Numbered from the stretch's first letter, positions 7,866 to 20,095 are shown. The stretch is DNA of 64,000 bases from Pseudolabrys sp. (GCA_026125895.1 JAHCKG010000003.1:1-64000); one strand, 5' to 3'. The notes: generated from the sequence alone by a model not told the origin. Program-made: numbers and translations.

Positions 7866-8562
7866 GAATTTCTTTCCGAAACGATCGCCGTCATATGGGG
7901 AATTTCTCCGGCCAGTCCAGCAGGCTGCGGCGCTATTACTCATATTTGCCGGCATTTTAGGCCCGATTGCGGCTCTGGCCGCTGACAAACCGGTGAAGAT
8001 CGTCGTTCTCGGCGATTCCCTGAGCGCCGGCTACGGCCTCAATGTGCAGGATGCTTTTCCGAGCAAGCTGCAGGCGGCGCTCAAGGCCAAGGGCTACGCC
8101 ACGGAAATGATCAATGCCGGCGTGTCCGGCGATACCGCGACCGGCGGGCTCGAGCGCTTCGACTGGTCGGTGCCGCCCGATGCCGACGCGGTCATCCTCG
8201 AACTCGGCGCCAACGACGCGCTGCGCGGCGTCAGCCCCGATGTCACCCGCGCGGCGCTCGAGCAGATCCTCACCAAGATCGATGCGCGCAAGCTGCCGGT
8301 TCTGCTCGCCGGCATGAAGTCGCCGCCCAACATGGGGCCGGACTATGTGGCGAAGTTCGACGCCATGTATCCCGAACTGGCGAAGAAGCACGGCGCGATC
8401 TTCTATCCGTTCTTTCTCGATGGCGTTGCCGCCAACGGCCAGCTCAACCAGCGCGACGGCATGCATCCCAATCCGCAAGGGGTCGATGTCATCGTGAAGA
8501 ATATTCTGCCGCAGGTGGAAGAGTTGATTGCCAAGGCGAAGGCCACGGCCAAGGCCGGTTGA
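7864..8562 (+). CDS. tesA: GDSL arylesterase / lysophospholipase TesA
   Basis: A 232-residue SGNH hydrolase exported to the periplasm. A hydrophobic signal segment spans residues 21-40. Block I is VVLGDSLSAGYGL with nucleophile Ser52, block II GVSGDTATGG, block III LGANDALRG and block V DGMHPNPQG with the catalytic Asp/His, so all four SGNH landmarks are intact. TesA-type enzymes cleave thioesters, lysophospholipids and aryl esters. AAGG lies seven bases before ATG 7864. It is divergent from the YbbA/YbbP ABC genes with a two-base overlap of start codons, so each promoter must lie inside the other gene's 5' coding region. Confidence 0.93.
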   Translation: MNFFPKRSPSYGEFLRPVQQAAALLLIFAGILGPIAALAADKPVKIVVLGDSLSAGYGLNVQDAFPSKLQAALKAKGYATEMINAGVSGDTATGGLERFDWSVPPDADAVILELGANDALRGVSPDVTRAALEQILTKIDARKLPVLLAGMKSPPNMGPDYVAKFDAMYPELAKKHGAIFYPFFLDGVAANGQLNQRDGMHPNPQGVDVIVKNILPQVEELIAKAKATAKAG

Positions 8563-8571
8563 CACACACTC

Positions 8572-8649
8572 GTCATGGCCGGGCTTGTCCCGGCCATCCA
8601 CGTCTTGTTGAAGAAAGGCGTGGATGCCCGGCACAAGGCCGGGCATGAC
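8572..8649. repeat. Palindromic repeat, family R copy 1
   Basis: Starts GTCATGGCCGGGCTTGTCCC and ends with the near-inverse CGGCACAAGGCCGGGCATGAC. Arms of about 30 bases pair, each with its own small hairpin. Near-identical copies lie at 23290-23371 and 36043-36130. The bases next to its right end supply the ribosome binding site of thpR. Confidence 0.88.
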
Positions 8650-8662
8650 GGAGAGAGAAACC

Positions 8663-9202
8663 ATGCCCCGTCTCTTTACCGGCATCGAAATTCCCCCCGG
8701 CATCGCGCAGGCGCTGTCGATGTTGCGCGGCGGCCTGCACGGCGCGCGCTGGGTCGATGCCGAGAACTATCACATCACGCTGCGCTTTCTCGGCGACATC
8801 GACGACCGGCAGGCCCATGACGCGGCGTCGATCCTCGCCGACGTGCGGAAGCCCGTATTTGACCTGCATTTCGATGGCCTCGATGCCTTCGGCGGCCGCA
8901 AGCCGCGCGCGGTGTTTGCGTCGGTGGCGGCTGATGCGGCGCTCGCCGAGTTACAGGATGAGCACGAGCGGCTGATGCGGCGCATCGGTCTCGCGCCGGA
9001 GACGCGCAAGTTCACGCCGCATGTGACGCTGGCGCGGCTGCGCGGCACATCGAGCCTCGATGTCGCGGATTATCTCGCCGCGCGCGGCTATTTCCGCACC
9101 GCGCCGTTTCCGGTGACGCGCTTCGTGCTGTACTCCTCGCGCGCCTCGACTGGCGGCGGGCCCTATGTGGTGGAAGAAGATTACCCGCTGATCGGCGCCT
9201 AG
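8663..9202 (+). CDS. thpR: RNA 2',3'-cyclic phosphodiesterase (2'-5' RNA ligase family)
   Basis: A 179-residue protein of the 2H phosphoesterase superfamily. Two HxTx motifs are visible, HITL with His37 and HVTL with His120, and together they form the active site that opens 2',3'-cyclic phosphates on RNA (and in vitro joins 2'-5' tRNA halves). The start PRLFTGIEIPPGIAQAL and the end with PYVVEEDYPL are family-typical. ATG 8663 has GGAGAG upstream, provided by the edge of the preceding palindromic repeat. The 3' end lies in a perfect palindrome shared with the convergent gene. Confidence 0.92.
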   Translation: MPRLFTGIEIPPGIAQALSMLRGGLHGARWVDAENYHITLRFLGDIDDRQAHDAASILADVRKPVFDLHFDGLDAFGGRKPRAVFASVAADAALAELQDEHERLMRRIGLAPETRKFTPHVTLARLRGTSSLDVADYLAARGYFRTAPFPVTRFVLYSSRASTGGGPYVVEEDYPLIGA

Positions 9203-9212
9203 GCGCCGATCA
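9189..9212. terminator. Perfect 24-bp palindrome over the convergent stop codons
   Basis: TGATCGGCGCC and its exact complement meet at TA (9200-9201). The palindrome includes the last codons and TAG of thpR and ends with the TGA of the opposite gene. There is no T run, so its role as a terminator is inference from its position. Confidence 0.5.
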
Positions 9213-9785
9213 CGCCGCGTGGAACAGCCGCAATTGCGCGTCGAAAATGGCGCTGGTCATGTCCTGGGCGTCGGCCATCACTTCGCGGGCAATCGACAGC
9301 GGCGTGTAGCGCGGCGCTTTCACCTCGCCGACGACGCAGCCGAAATCGAATTTGAAATCCGCCTCGAACTTGCGCGCCAGTTGCTGCATGCGCCGGTTGG
9401 CGGCGAGGCAGTCCATGCGCAGCAAGCGGATGCCGCGATTGCGCGCCGACAGCAGGATACGCTCCAGGAGTGCGGTGCCGACGCCGTGGCTCTGCCAGTC
9501 CTTTTCGATCGAGAAGGCGGCCTCGGCCTCATGGCTGAACAGCGGCCCGAGCGGTCGCAGCTCGGCGGCGCCGCGCAACACGCCATCGACGACGAATCCA
9601 TACACGATGACGCCGAAGTCGCGGATGCTCTCGGCATGCCGCACGATGAATTCCTCGGAGACCGCGCCGGAGAAGCGGGTGGCACGGCTTTCGGCGTCGA
9701 GCCGCAGCAGGTGGTCACGGTAGGTTTCGGTTTCGGTCGGCCACAATTTGCGCAGCAGGCCGCCGCCAGGCAGGGGTTCGTTCAT
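9210..9785 (-). CDS. GNAT family N-acetyltransferase
   Basis: A 191-residue protein. The core has the GNAT strand AEAAFSIEKDWQSHGVGTAL, where QSHGVGTAL is the acetyl-CoA binding loop, followed by LLSARNRGIRLLRMDCLAAN and RMQQLARKFEADF. The N-terminal MNEPLPGGGLLRKLWPTE and the long C-terminal tail resemble acetyltransferases often fused to or regulated by other domains, but no second domain is present here. The substrate is unknown. ATG 9785 has GAGG nine bases upstream; an ATG at 9794 has its AGG directly abutting and is less likely. Confidence 0.8.
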   Translation of the reverse strand: MNEPLPGGGLLRKLWPTETETYRDHLLRLDAESRATRFSGAVSEEFIVRHAESIRDFGVIVYGFVVDGVLRGAAELRPLGPLFSHEAEAAFSIEKDWQSHGVGTALLERILLSARNRGIRLLRMDCLAANRRMQQLARKFEADFKFDFGCVVGEVKAPRYTPLSIAREVMADAQDMTSAIFDAQLRLFHAA

Positions 9786-10107
9786 TGCCGTCATCCTCAG
9801 TCAAAATCGTCAGTTGGCCCTGCCGCGCTCTCCCGACGCTTTTGTTGGCACACATATATTAATGCACTGCAGCAAAACTATGATTCAGGGCCCTGTAATC
9901 GGTGCCCACGATTGTCAAAAATGCATAACTAACAATGATTTGATGAAATAGCTGCGGTGCAGCATACCAAGGCACCGAAAAGCGTCTCGCGCTCTGCATG
10001 CGCCGGTATCAATGTCCTCTGGGCGGCCATTTACAGGGGCGCCCGTTGGCCTTAGCAGGATGCGGTATCGCCCTTACGCCCGCATCTCGCTCTTATCCCG
10101 CACATCC
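9786..10107. other. Divergent intergenic region with an AT-rich core
   Basis: This separates a minus-strand acetyltransferase from plus-strand zapE. The core 9840-9955 is clearly AT-richer than its surroundings (for example ACACATATATTAATGC and CATAACTAACAATGATTTG) and probably holds promoters for both genes. I could not assign a -35/-10 pair with confidence. No coding frame here looks real. Confidence 0.4.
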
Positions 10108-11280
10108 ATGCCTGAGACCTTTTCCCGCCGTTACGCGGCGCTGGTCGCCTCCGGAAAGATCGAGGCCGACCCGGCGCAGGCGGCGCTCGCCCGGCATTTC
10201 GCCGCGCTCGAGGAGCGTCTGGAAGAGCGGCTGCTGGCGCGCAAGTCGTCCTCGCTCGGCTGGCTGTTCGGCAAGAAGGCCAAGGTCGGGACTGTGAAGG
10301 GGCTCTACGTCCACGGCGAGGTCGGCCGCGGCAAGACCATGCTGATGGACCTGTTCTACGAGTCGAGCGCGGTCGAGAAGAAGACGCGCGCGCATTTCCA
10401 CGAATTCATGGCGGACGTGCACGAGCGCGTTCATCACTTCCGCCAGGCCATCAAGGATGGCGCGGTGCCGGACATGGATCCGATCCTGCATGCCGCCAAC
10501 GAGATCGCCGACACGACGCAGCTTCTCTGCTTCGACGAATTCCACGTCACCGACATCGCCGACGCGATGATCCTCGGCCGGCTGTTCACCAAATTGTTCG
10601 AGCGCGGCATCGTCATGGTGGCGACATCGAACCTGGCGCCGCGGGACCTCTACAAGGACGGGCTCAACCGCGCGCTGTTCGTGCCGTTTCTCAAGCTGCT
10701 GGAGAGCCAGTGCGAGGTGGTGCGGCTCGAGGCGCGCACCGATTTCCGGCTGGAAAAGCTTACCGGCGTCAATGCCTGGTACGTGCCGCCGGACGACAAG
10801 GCGCAAGCCGCGCTCGACAAGGCCTGGCACAATCTGGTCGGCCACGCGGAAGGCGCGCCGCACGAACTCGTGGTCAAGGGCCGCGTCGTCAAGGTGCCGA
10901 AGGCGGCCATGGGCGTCGCGCGTTTCGACTTCGACGATCTGTGCGCGCAGCCGCTCGGCGCTTCCGATTTCCTCAAGATCGCGCTGGAATTCCATACGCT
11001 GATCATCGACCGAATTCCGGTGATGGATCAGGCGCACCGCAACGAGGCCAAGCGCTTCATCATCCTCGTCGATACGCTGTACGACCATGCGGTGAAGCTG
11101 CTGGCCTCGGCCGAGGCCTCGCCCGAGCAGCTCTACACCGGCACCGAAGGCTACGAGGCCAACGAATTCAAGCGCACGGCGTCGCGGCTGTTCGAAATGC
11201 GCTCGCAGTCCTATCTCGGCCTGCCGCACGGCCCGCGCACCGCCGAGAACGTGGACATGGCGCGGATCATCGATACCTGA
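10108..11280 (+). CDS. zapE: Cell division protein ZapE (AFG1-like ATPase)
   Basis: A 390-residue AAA+-like ATPase. Walker A is GEVGRGKT (70-77), Walker B is LLCFDEFHV, followed by a sensor in VMVATSNLAPRDLYKDGL, the usual AFG1/LACE1/ZapE block. The family acts at the division ring in bacteria and on inner-membrane respiratory proteins in mitochondria. The length and ending MRSQSYLGLPHGP are typical. I start at ATG 10108 (MPETFSRRYAALVASG), the position used by homologues; the extra upstream residues look non-coding. In many relatives it sits directly before mdh, as it nearly does here. Confidence 0.9.
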   Translation: MPETFSRRYAALVASGKIEADPAQAALARHFAALEERLEERLLARKSSSLGWLFGKKAKVGTVKGLYVHGEVGRGKTMLMDLFYESSAVEKKTRAHFHEFMADVHERVHHFRQAIKDGAVPDMDPILHAANEIADTTQLLCFDEFHVTDIADAMILGRLFTKLFERGIVMVATSNLAPRDLYKDGLNRALFVPFLKLLESQCEVVRLEARTDFRLEKLTGVNAWYVPPDDKAQAALDKAWHNLVGHAEGAPHELVVKGRVVKVPKAAMGVARFDFDDLCAQPLGASDFLKIALEFHTLIIDRIPVMDQAHRNEAKRFIILVDTLYDHAVKLLASAEASPEQLYTGTEGYEANEFKRTASRLFEMRSQSYLGLPHGPRTAENVDMARIIDT

Positions 11281-11357
11281 CGCCGCCTGACCCGTTGCCA
11301 AGCCGCGGGCGAAGCGCAACATAATGAGCAGGGCGATCCGCAACCGAGGGCGTCGGC

Positions 11358-13321
<1,964 letters not shown>

Positions 13322-13325
13322 CACT

Positions 13326-13449
13326 CGTCCCGGACGCGGTGCGGCGCGTGAAGCGTTGCACCGCAGAGCCGGGACCGCGACTGGACCGAATGTGCAACGG
13401 TCCCGGTTTTGTAGCGCGTGACGATGTCTCGCGCTGCGCCCGGGACAAG
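13326..13449. repeat. Long palindromic repeat between mdh and sucC
   Basis: The element starts CGTCCCGGACGCGGTGC and ends CGCCCGGGACAAG, with inner inverted arms (GTTGCACCGCAGAGCCGGGACC and GTGCAACGGTCCCGG). It is a longer relative of the 2013-2063 element. It occupies almost the whole mdh-sucC gap and ends 21 bases before the sucC start. Confidence 0.75.
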
Positions 13450-13470
13450 GAAGAGAACCGAGGGCCGGGC

Positions 13471-14639
<1,169 letters not shown>

Positions 14640-14640
<1 letters not shown>

Positions 14641-15527
14641 TGTCCATCCTCATCGACAAGAACACCAAGGTCATTTGCCAGGGCTTCACCGGCAAGAACG
14701 GCACGTTCCACTCGGAACAGGCCATCAAGTACGGCACCAAGATGGTCGGCGGTACCTCGCCGGGCAAGGGTGGCTCGACGCATCTCGACCTGCCGGTGTT
14801 CGACACCGTCGCCGAAGCGCGTGACAAGACCGGGGCCGACGCCTCCGTGATCTACGTGCCGCCGCCGGGCGCCGGCGACGCGATCTGCGAAGCCATCCAG
14901 GCCGAGATCCCGCTGATCGTCTGCATCACCGAAGGCATTCCGGTGATGGACATGGTCAAGGTCAAGCGCGCGCTGTCGGGCTCGAAGTCGCGATTGATCG
15001 GGCCGAACTGCCCGGGCGTCATGACCGCGGGCGAGTGCAAGATCGGCATCATGCCGGGCAACATCTTCAAGCCGGGCTCGGTCGGCATCGTGTCGCGCTC
15101 CGGCACGCTGACCTATGAAGCGGTGTTCCAGACCTCGCGCGAAGGCCTCGGCCAGACCAGCGCCGTCGGCATTGGCGGCGATCCGGTCAAGGGCACCGAG
15201 TTCATCGACATGCTCGAGATGTTCCTCGCCGACCCCAAGACCACCTCGATCGTCATGATCGGCGAGATCGGCGGCTCGGCGGAAGAAGATGCGGCGCAAT
15301 TCCTCATCGACGAAGCCAAGCGCGGCCGCAAGAAGCCGATGGTCGGGTTCATCGCCGGCGTTACCGCGCCTCCGGGCCGCCGCATGGGCCACGCCGGCGC
15401 GATCATCTCGGGCGGCAAGGGCGATGCCAAGTCGAAGACCGCGGCTATGGAAGCCGCCGGAATTCGCGTGTCGCCGTCGCCGGCCCGCATCGGCAAGACG
15501 CTGGTGGAATTGCTGAAGAGCAAATAG
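14640..15527 (+). CDS. sucD: Succinyl-CoA synthetase alpha subunit
   Basis: A 295-residue protein with an N-terminal CoA-binding domain ([20 protein letters not shown]) and a C-terminal ligase domain that carries the phosphorylated active-site histidine in [15 protein letters not shown]. Length and motifs are complete. It pairs with SucC. It converges on the membrane glycosyltransferase-like gene that ends 19 bp beyond. Confidence 0.97.
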
Positions 15528-15545
15528 TCGTTCAGCAGGCCGCTT

Positions 15546-16796
15546 TCAGCCGGCCCAGTAGTACGAAGCAAGCGCCGCCAGGCTGATGCCGGCGGCGCTT
15601 GTCATTTGTAGCGGGGTCCAACGCGTCAGACGCATGGCCGGCGCGGCCGCGATCAACAACAGCGGCACGATGACGAAGACGTAGCGCGACGAGAACTGGT
15701 GCGTGATCTTGGCGTTCGACAGCAGGCCGAGCAGCGCGGCGGCGCCGGTCATGCGCGTGAGCCATTCGTCGCGGTGACGCCATAGATGCAGCGCGAAGCA
15801 GCCGATGAAAGCCAGCGCTGCGAACGACAGCAAATAGGCTGTGGCCCAGGCGATAAAGGTCAGGCTCCGCTCGCCGAACAGCGCACTCATGGTTGTCCGC
15901 AGGGGCACAAGGCCGCGGCCGAGCGCGACGGCGATCGGGAAAGCGGTGGCCGCGGCGACGACGGGCAGCCATGACCGGCGCAGCAACGGTGCGTAGATCG
16001 CCGGCGTCAGCAGCAGAACGATGATACCGGCATAGCCGGCGCCGCGGACGACATTATCCGGCGCCAAGCCCGAGCTGCTCCACGCAGTGCGCGGCGGCAC
16101 CAGGCCGCCCCACACGGCGAACACCGGCGTAACCATGACGACAGCGATGATTGCGACCAGCGCGACGCGCCACGTCTGATCGCGATCGGGCGCGCCGTCG
16201 TGCCAGCGAACCGCCAGCGCGAGACACGGCAGCAGAACGAGATAGTTCTGCCGGCCGAGGATGGCGGCGGCGAGCGTCAGGCCGCTTGCCGCGCACCACG
16301 CGATCGCGACCGATCGTGGGGCGGTGAATGCCTGCGTCAGCAGCGCGAGGCCCGCGATTGCGAAAAAGGCGGCCGTCATTTCGGTGAGCGCCATGCCGGC
16401 GGCGACGCCAACGGTTGGCAGCACGATCAATGTTGCGGCGGTGAGGGCCGGCTCTTGCGACGCCGGCCGCGTGAGGGCGAGGCAACGCCACAGCGATAGC
16501 GCGGTGGCGACGAGCAGCACGACGTTCACCAGCCGCAGCCAGGGGAAGGCCAAGCCGAAGAGGTCATTGATCCCGGCAAAGACGACCGTGAAGGTCGGTC
16601 CCGCGGCGCCGGGGAATTCTCGCAGGAATGTGAGCGAGAACCCGTCACGCTGGAAGAGCCGGACGGTGGCGACGAACCAAGCCTCGTCATAGATCGGGTG
16701 GGCAGGCGAGACGGCGACCAACGCAACCAAGGCGAACGGCACCGCAGCCGCGACGGACCAGGACGCCGATAGGGTGGCAGGTGGCACATGCCGCAT
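15546..16796 (-). CDS. Multi-pass membrane protein, GT-C (PMT/ArnT-like) glycosyltransferase candidate
   Basis: A 416-residue protein with about ten hydrophobic segments. An acidic motif in the first periplasmic loop (HPIYDEAWFVA, residues about 33-43) corresponds in position to the catalytic Asp-Glu of GT-C enzymes such as PMT and ArnT. The first loop continues with FPGAAGPTFT and NDLFGL, and a LGRQNYLVLLP segment follows mid-protein. GT-C enzymes transfer sugars from polyprenyl carriers to proteins or lipids on the outer face of the membrane; I cannot name donor or acceptor. It lies alone on the minus strand between sucD and sucA, which in relatives are usually adjacent on one strand. Confidence 0.65.
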   Translation of the reverse strand: MRHVPPATLSASWSVAAAVPFALVALVAVSPAHPIYDEAWFVATVRLFQRDGFSLTFLREFPGAAGPTFTVVFAGINDLFGLAFPWLRLVNVVLLVATALSLWRCLALTRPASQEPALTAATLIVLPTVGVAAGMALTEMTAAFFAIAGLALLTQAFTAPRSVAIAWCAASGLTLAAAILGRQNYLVLLPCLALAVRWHDGAPDRDQTWRVALVAIIAVVMVTPVFAVWGGLVPPRTAWSSSGLAPDNVVRGAGYAGIIVLLLTPAIYAPLLRRSWLPVVAAATAFPIAVALGRGLVPLRTTMSALFGERSLTFIAWATAYLLSFAALAFIGCFALHLWRHRDEWLTRMTGAAALLGLLSNAKITHQFSSRYVFVIVPLLLIAAAPAMRLTRWTPLQMTSAAGISLAALASYYWAG

Positions 16797-17130
16797 TGCG
16801 GGTTGTGGCCTCTGACTCGATGCAACCAGGAGCGTAGCAATCGGGAGGGGCGGAAGCGATGTCAGATCAGGACGTCCTAAGATCCAATCAGGTGAGCAAT
16901 GAAGTGAATCGATATTCAGTTCTATGCTTTTTTGGACTTAACTACGTCATAAATAGGTTTAAGAGTGAGCCGCATCGGCGGGGGTGCCCAAGAGCCCGCG
17001 TCGAGGCATCGCAAAGGCCGGATCCCGCCCGGTTGGGGTAGGAGCCGCGAATTTCGACGCTCACGCGCCAAAAAGCCATTTGCGCGGCCGCCGCGCCGCG
17101 CCGGAATTGAGCCGCTAGGACCTCGTCACC
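16797..17130. other. Intergenic region upstream of sucA
   Basis: A 334-bp divergent spacer between the membrane glycosyltransferase-like gene (minus) and sucA (plus). Bases 16885-16965 are AT-rich (for example TTTTTTGGACTTAACTACG and CATAAATAGGTTTAAGAG) and likely hold the sucA promoter; TTGGAC at 16932 could be its -35 but no well-spaced -10 is clear. No credible coding frame. Confidence 0.45.
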
Positions 17131-20088
17131 ATGTCTCGCCAAGACGCCAACGCCGCCTTCGCCCAAACCTCATTCCTCTATGGCGGCAACGCCGCCTACA
17201 TCGAAGACCTACAGGCCCGGTTCGAGAAGGATCCGAAGTCGGTCGATGCCGAGTGGCGAACCTTTTTTGAGGCCCTGAAGGACAACAGCGCCGACGTCGT
17301 TAAGTCGGCCGAAGGTGCGTCGTGGAAGAAGCCGAATTGGCCCACCCGGCCGAACGGCGATCTCGTCGCTGCACTCGACGGCCAGTGGGCCGAAACCGAA
17401 AAAAAGATCGGCGACAAGATCGCCAAGACCGCCCAAGCGAAGGGCGTCGAATTGTCGAATGCCGACGTGATGCAGGCGACGCGCGATTCGATTCACGCGC
17501 TGATGCTGATCCGCGCCTACCGCATGCGCGGCCACTTCCACGCCAAGCTCGATCCGCTCGCGATCCAGGAAGAGCCGAACGAGGAAGAGCTGCAGCCCGC
17601 GTCCTACGGCTTCACCGAAGCGGATCTGGACCGCAAGATCTTCCTCGACAACGTGCTCGGCCTCGAATTCGCGTCGATGCGCGAGATCGTCGCCATCCTG
17701 CGCCGCACCTACTGCCAGACGGTCGGCATCGAGTTCATGCACATCTCCAACGCCGCGCAGAAGGCGTGGATCCAGGAGCGCATCGAAGGCCGCGACAAGG
17801 AGATCCAGTTCACGCGCGAAGGCAAGCGCGCGATCCTCAACAAGCTGGTCGAAGCCGAGGGCTTCGAGAAGTTTCTCGACGTCAAGTACACGGGCACCAA
17901 GCGCTTCGGTCTCGACGGCGGTGAATCGCTGATCCCGGCGCTCGAGCAGATCATCAAGCGCGGCGGCAATCTCGGCGTGAAGGAGATCGTGCTCGGCATG
18001 CCGCATCGCGGTCGCCTCAACGTGCTCACGCAGGTGATGGGCAAGCCGCACCGCGTTCTGTTCCACGAATTCAAGGGCGGCTCGGCGACGCCGGACGACA
18101 TCGAAGGCTCCGGCGACGTGAAGTATCACCTCGGCGCGTCGGCCGATCGTGAGTTCGACAGCAACAAGGTGCATCTGTCGCTGACGCCGAACCCGTCGCA
18201 TCTGGAAATCGTCGATCCGGTGACGCTCGGCAAGGTGCGCGCCAAGCAGGACCAGCATCGCTGCCCGCCGGAAGATCGCACCGCTGTGCTGCCGCTGCTG
18301 ATGCATGGCGACGCGGCTTTCGCCGGTCAGGGCGTTGTGGCCGAATGCTTCGGCCTGTCGGGCCTCAAGGGCTATCGCACCGGCGGCTCGATCCATTTCA
18401 TCGTCAACAATCAGATCGGCTTCACGACCTATCCGCGCTATTCGCGCTCGTCGCCTTATCCGTCCGACGTCGCCAAGATGATCGAGGCGCTGATCCTGCA
18501 CGTCAACGGCGACGATCCGGAAGCCGTGGTGTTCGCGGCCAAGGTGGCGATCGAATACCGGATGCAGTTCCAGCAACCGGTCGTCATCGACATGTGGTGC
18601 TATCGCCGCTTCGGCCACAACGAAGGCGACGAACCGGCCTTCACCCAGCCGGTGATGTACAAAAAGATCCGCGGCCACAAGTCCACGCTGGAAATCTATT
18701 CGGAGAAGCTGGTCGCCGAGGGTGTCGTCACCGACGGTGAAATCGACAAGATGAAGGCCGACTGGCGCACGCGCCTCGACGCCGAATTCGAAGCCGGCAC
18801 GGCGTACAAGCCGAACAAGGCCGACTGGCTCGATGGCCGCTGGTCCGGCCTCAAGGCCGCGCAGGATGCCGAAGACCCGCGCAAGGGCAACACCGGCGTG
18901 CCGCTCGACGAACTGCGCGCCATCGGCAAGGCGATCACGACCGTGCCGAAGGACTTCAACGTCCACAAGACCGTGCAGCGCTTCCTCGACAACCGCGCCA
19001 AGGCGATCGACACCGGCGAGGGTATCGACTGGGCGACCGGCGAGGCGCTGGCCTTCTGCTCGTTGGTCAAGGAAGGCAACCCGGTGCGTCTGTCCGGCCA
19101 GGACTCCGAGCGTGGCACCTTCTCGCAGCGTCATTCGGTGTTGTTCGATCAGGACACCGAGAAGCGTTACGTGCCGTTCAACAATCTCGGCACCGGCCAG
19201 GCCAAGTATGAAGTGCTCAACTCCATGCTGTCGGAAGAAGCCGTGCTTGGCTTCGAATACGGCTATTCGACCGCCGAACCGAACACGCTGACCTTGTGGG
19301 AAGCGCAGTTCGGCGACTTCGCCAATGGCGCCCAGGTCGTATTCGACCAGTTCATCTCGTCGGCCGAGCGCAAGTGGCTGCGCATGTCGGGTCTCGTCTG
19401 CCTGCTGCCGCATGGCTACGAAGGCCAGGGACCGGAGCACTCGTCGGCCCGCCTCGAGCGCTATCTGCAAATGTGCGCCGAAGACAACATGCAGGTGGCG
19501 AACTGCACGACGCCGGCGAACTACTTCCACATCCTGCGCCGTCAGCTCAAGCGCGAGATCCGCAAGCCGCTGATCCTGATGACGCCGAAGTCGCTGCTGC
19601 GCCACAAGCGCGCGGTGTCGAAGCTCGCCGAATTCGATGCCGGCACCTCGTTCCACCGTCTGCTGTGGGACGACGCGCAGACCTTGTCCGGCGAGAAGAT
19701 CAAGCTCGTCGCCGACGACAAGATGCGCCGCGTCGTGCTGTGTTCGGGCAAGGTCTATTACGACCTCTACGATGAGCGCGAGAAGCGCGGCGTCGACGAC
19801 ATCTATCTGCTGCGCGTCGAACAGCTCTATCCGTTCCCGACCAAGGCGCTGGTTGCCGAACTGTCGCGCTTCAAGCAGGCCGAGATCGTCTGGTGCCAGG
19901 AAGAACCGCGCAACATGGGCGCCTGGTTCTTTGTCGACATCTACCTCGAGTGGGTGCTGAACCAGATCAACGCCAAGCACCGCCGCGCCCGCTACGCCGG
20001 ACGCCCGGCATCCGCTTCGACCGCGGTCGGCCAGATGTCGAAGCATCTCGCGCAGCTCAAGCAGTTCCTCGACGAGGCGCTGGGATAA
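17131..20088 (+). CDS. sucA: 2-Oxoglutarate dehydrogenase E1 component
   Basis: A 985-residue thiamine-diphosphate enzyme that decarboxylates 2-oxoglutarate and transfers the succinyl group to SucB. The start NAAFAQTSFLYGGNAAYIEDL is the peripheral E2-binding segment, HRGRLNVLTQVMGKP and GDAAFAGQGVVAE belong to the ThDP domain, followed by the pyrimidine domain (GFEYGYSTAEPNTL; PHGYEGQGPEHSSARLER) and the C-terminal domain ending HLAQLKQFLDEALG. It is full length. It is the first gene of the sucA-sucB-ORF-lpd cluster and is separated from sucB by a palindromic repeat. Confidence 0.97.
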   Translation: MSRQDANAAFAQTSFLYGGNAAYIEDLQARFEKDPKSVDAEWRTFFEALKDNSADVVKSAEGASWKKPNWPTRPNGDLVAALDGQWAETEKKIGDKIAKTAQAKGVELSNADVMQATRDSIHALMLIRAYRMRGHFHAKLDPLAIQEEPNEEELQPASYGFTEADLDRKIFLDNVLGLEFASMREIVAILRRTYCQTVGIEFMHISNAAQKAWIQERIEGRDKEIQFTREGKRAILNKLVEAEGFEKFLDVKYTGTKRFGLDGGESLIPALEQIIKRGGNLGVKEIVLGMPHRGRLNVLTQVMGKPHRVLFHEFKGGSATPDDIEGSGDVKYHLGASADREFDSNKVHLSLTPNPSHLEIVDPVTLGKVRAKQDQHRCPPEDRTAVLPLLMHGDAAFAGQGVVAECFGLSGLKGYRTGGSIHFIVNNQIGFTTYPRYSRSSPYPSDVAKMIEALILHVNGDDPEAVVFAAKVAIEYRMQFQQPVVIDMWCYRRFGHNEGDEPAFTQPVMYKKIRGHKSTLEIYSEKLVAEGVVTDGEIDKMKADWRTRLDAEFEAGTAYKPNKADWLDGRWSGLKAAQDAEDPRKGNTGVPLDELRAIGKAITTVPKDFNVHKTVQRFLDNRAKAIDTGEGIDWATGEALAFCSLVKEGNPVRLSGQDSERGTFSQRHSVLFDQDTEKRYVPFNNLGTGQAKYEVLNSMLSEEAVLGFEYGYSTAEPNTLTLWEAQFGDFANGAQVVFDQFISSAERKWLRMSGLVCLLPHGYEGQGPEHSSARLERYLQMCAEDNMQVANCTTPANYFHILRRQLKREIRKPLILMTPKSLLRHKRAVSKLAEFDAGTSFHRLLWDDAQTLSGEKIKLVADDKMRRVVLCSGKVYYDLYDEREKRGVDDIYLLRVEQLYPFPTKALVAELSRFKQAEIVWCQEEPRNMGAWFFVDIYLEWVLNQINAKHRRARYAGRPASASTAVGQMSKHLAQLKQFLDEALG

Positions 20089-20095
20089 TTTGACC

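Noticed and set aside
17209-20046. 945-codon open frame antisense to sucA
   Set aside because: It mirrors a fully conserved sucA; the translation is rich in Arg, His, Asp and Leu with no motif, a common effect of high GC on the opposite strand.
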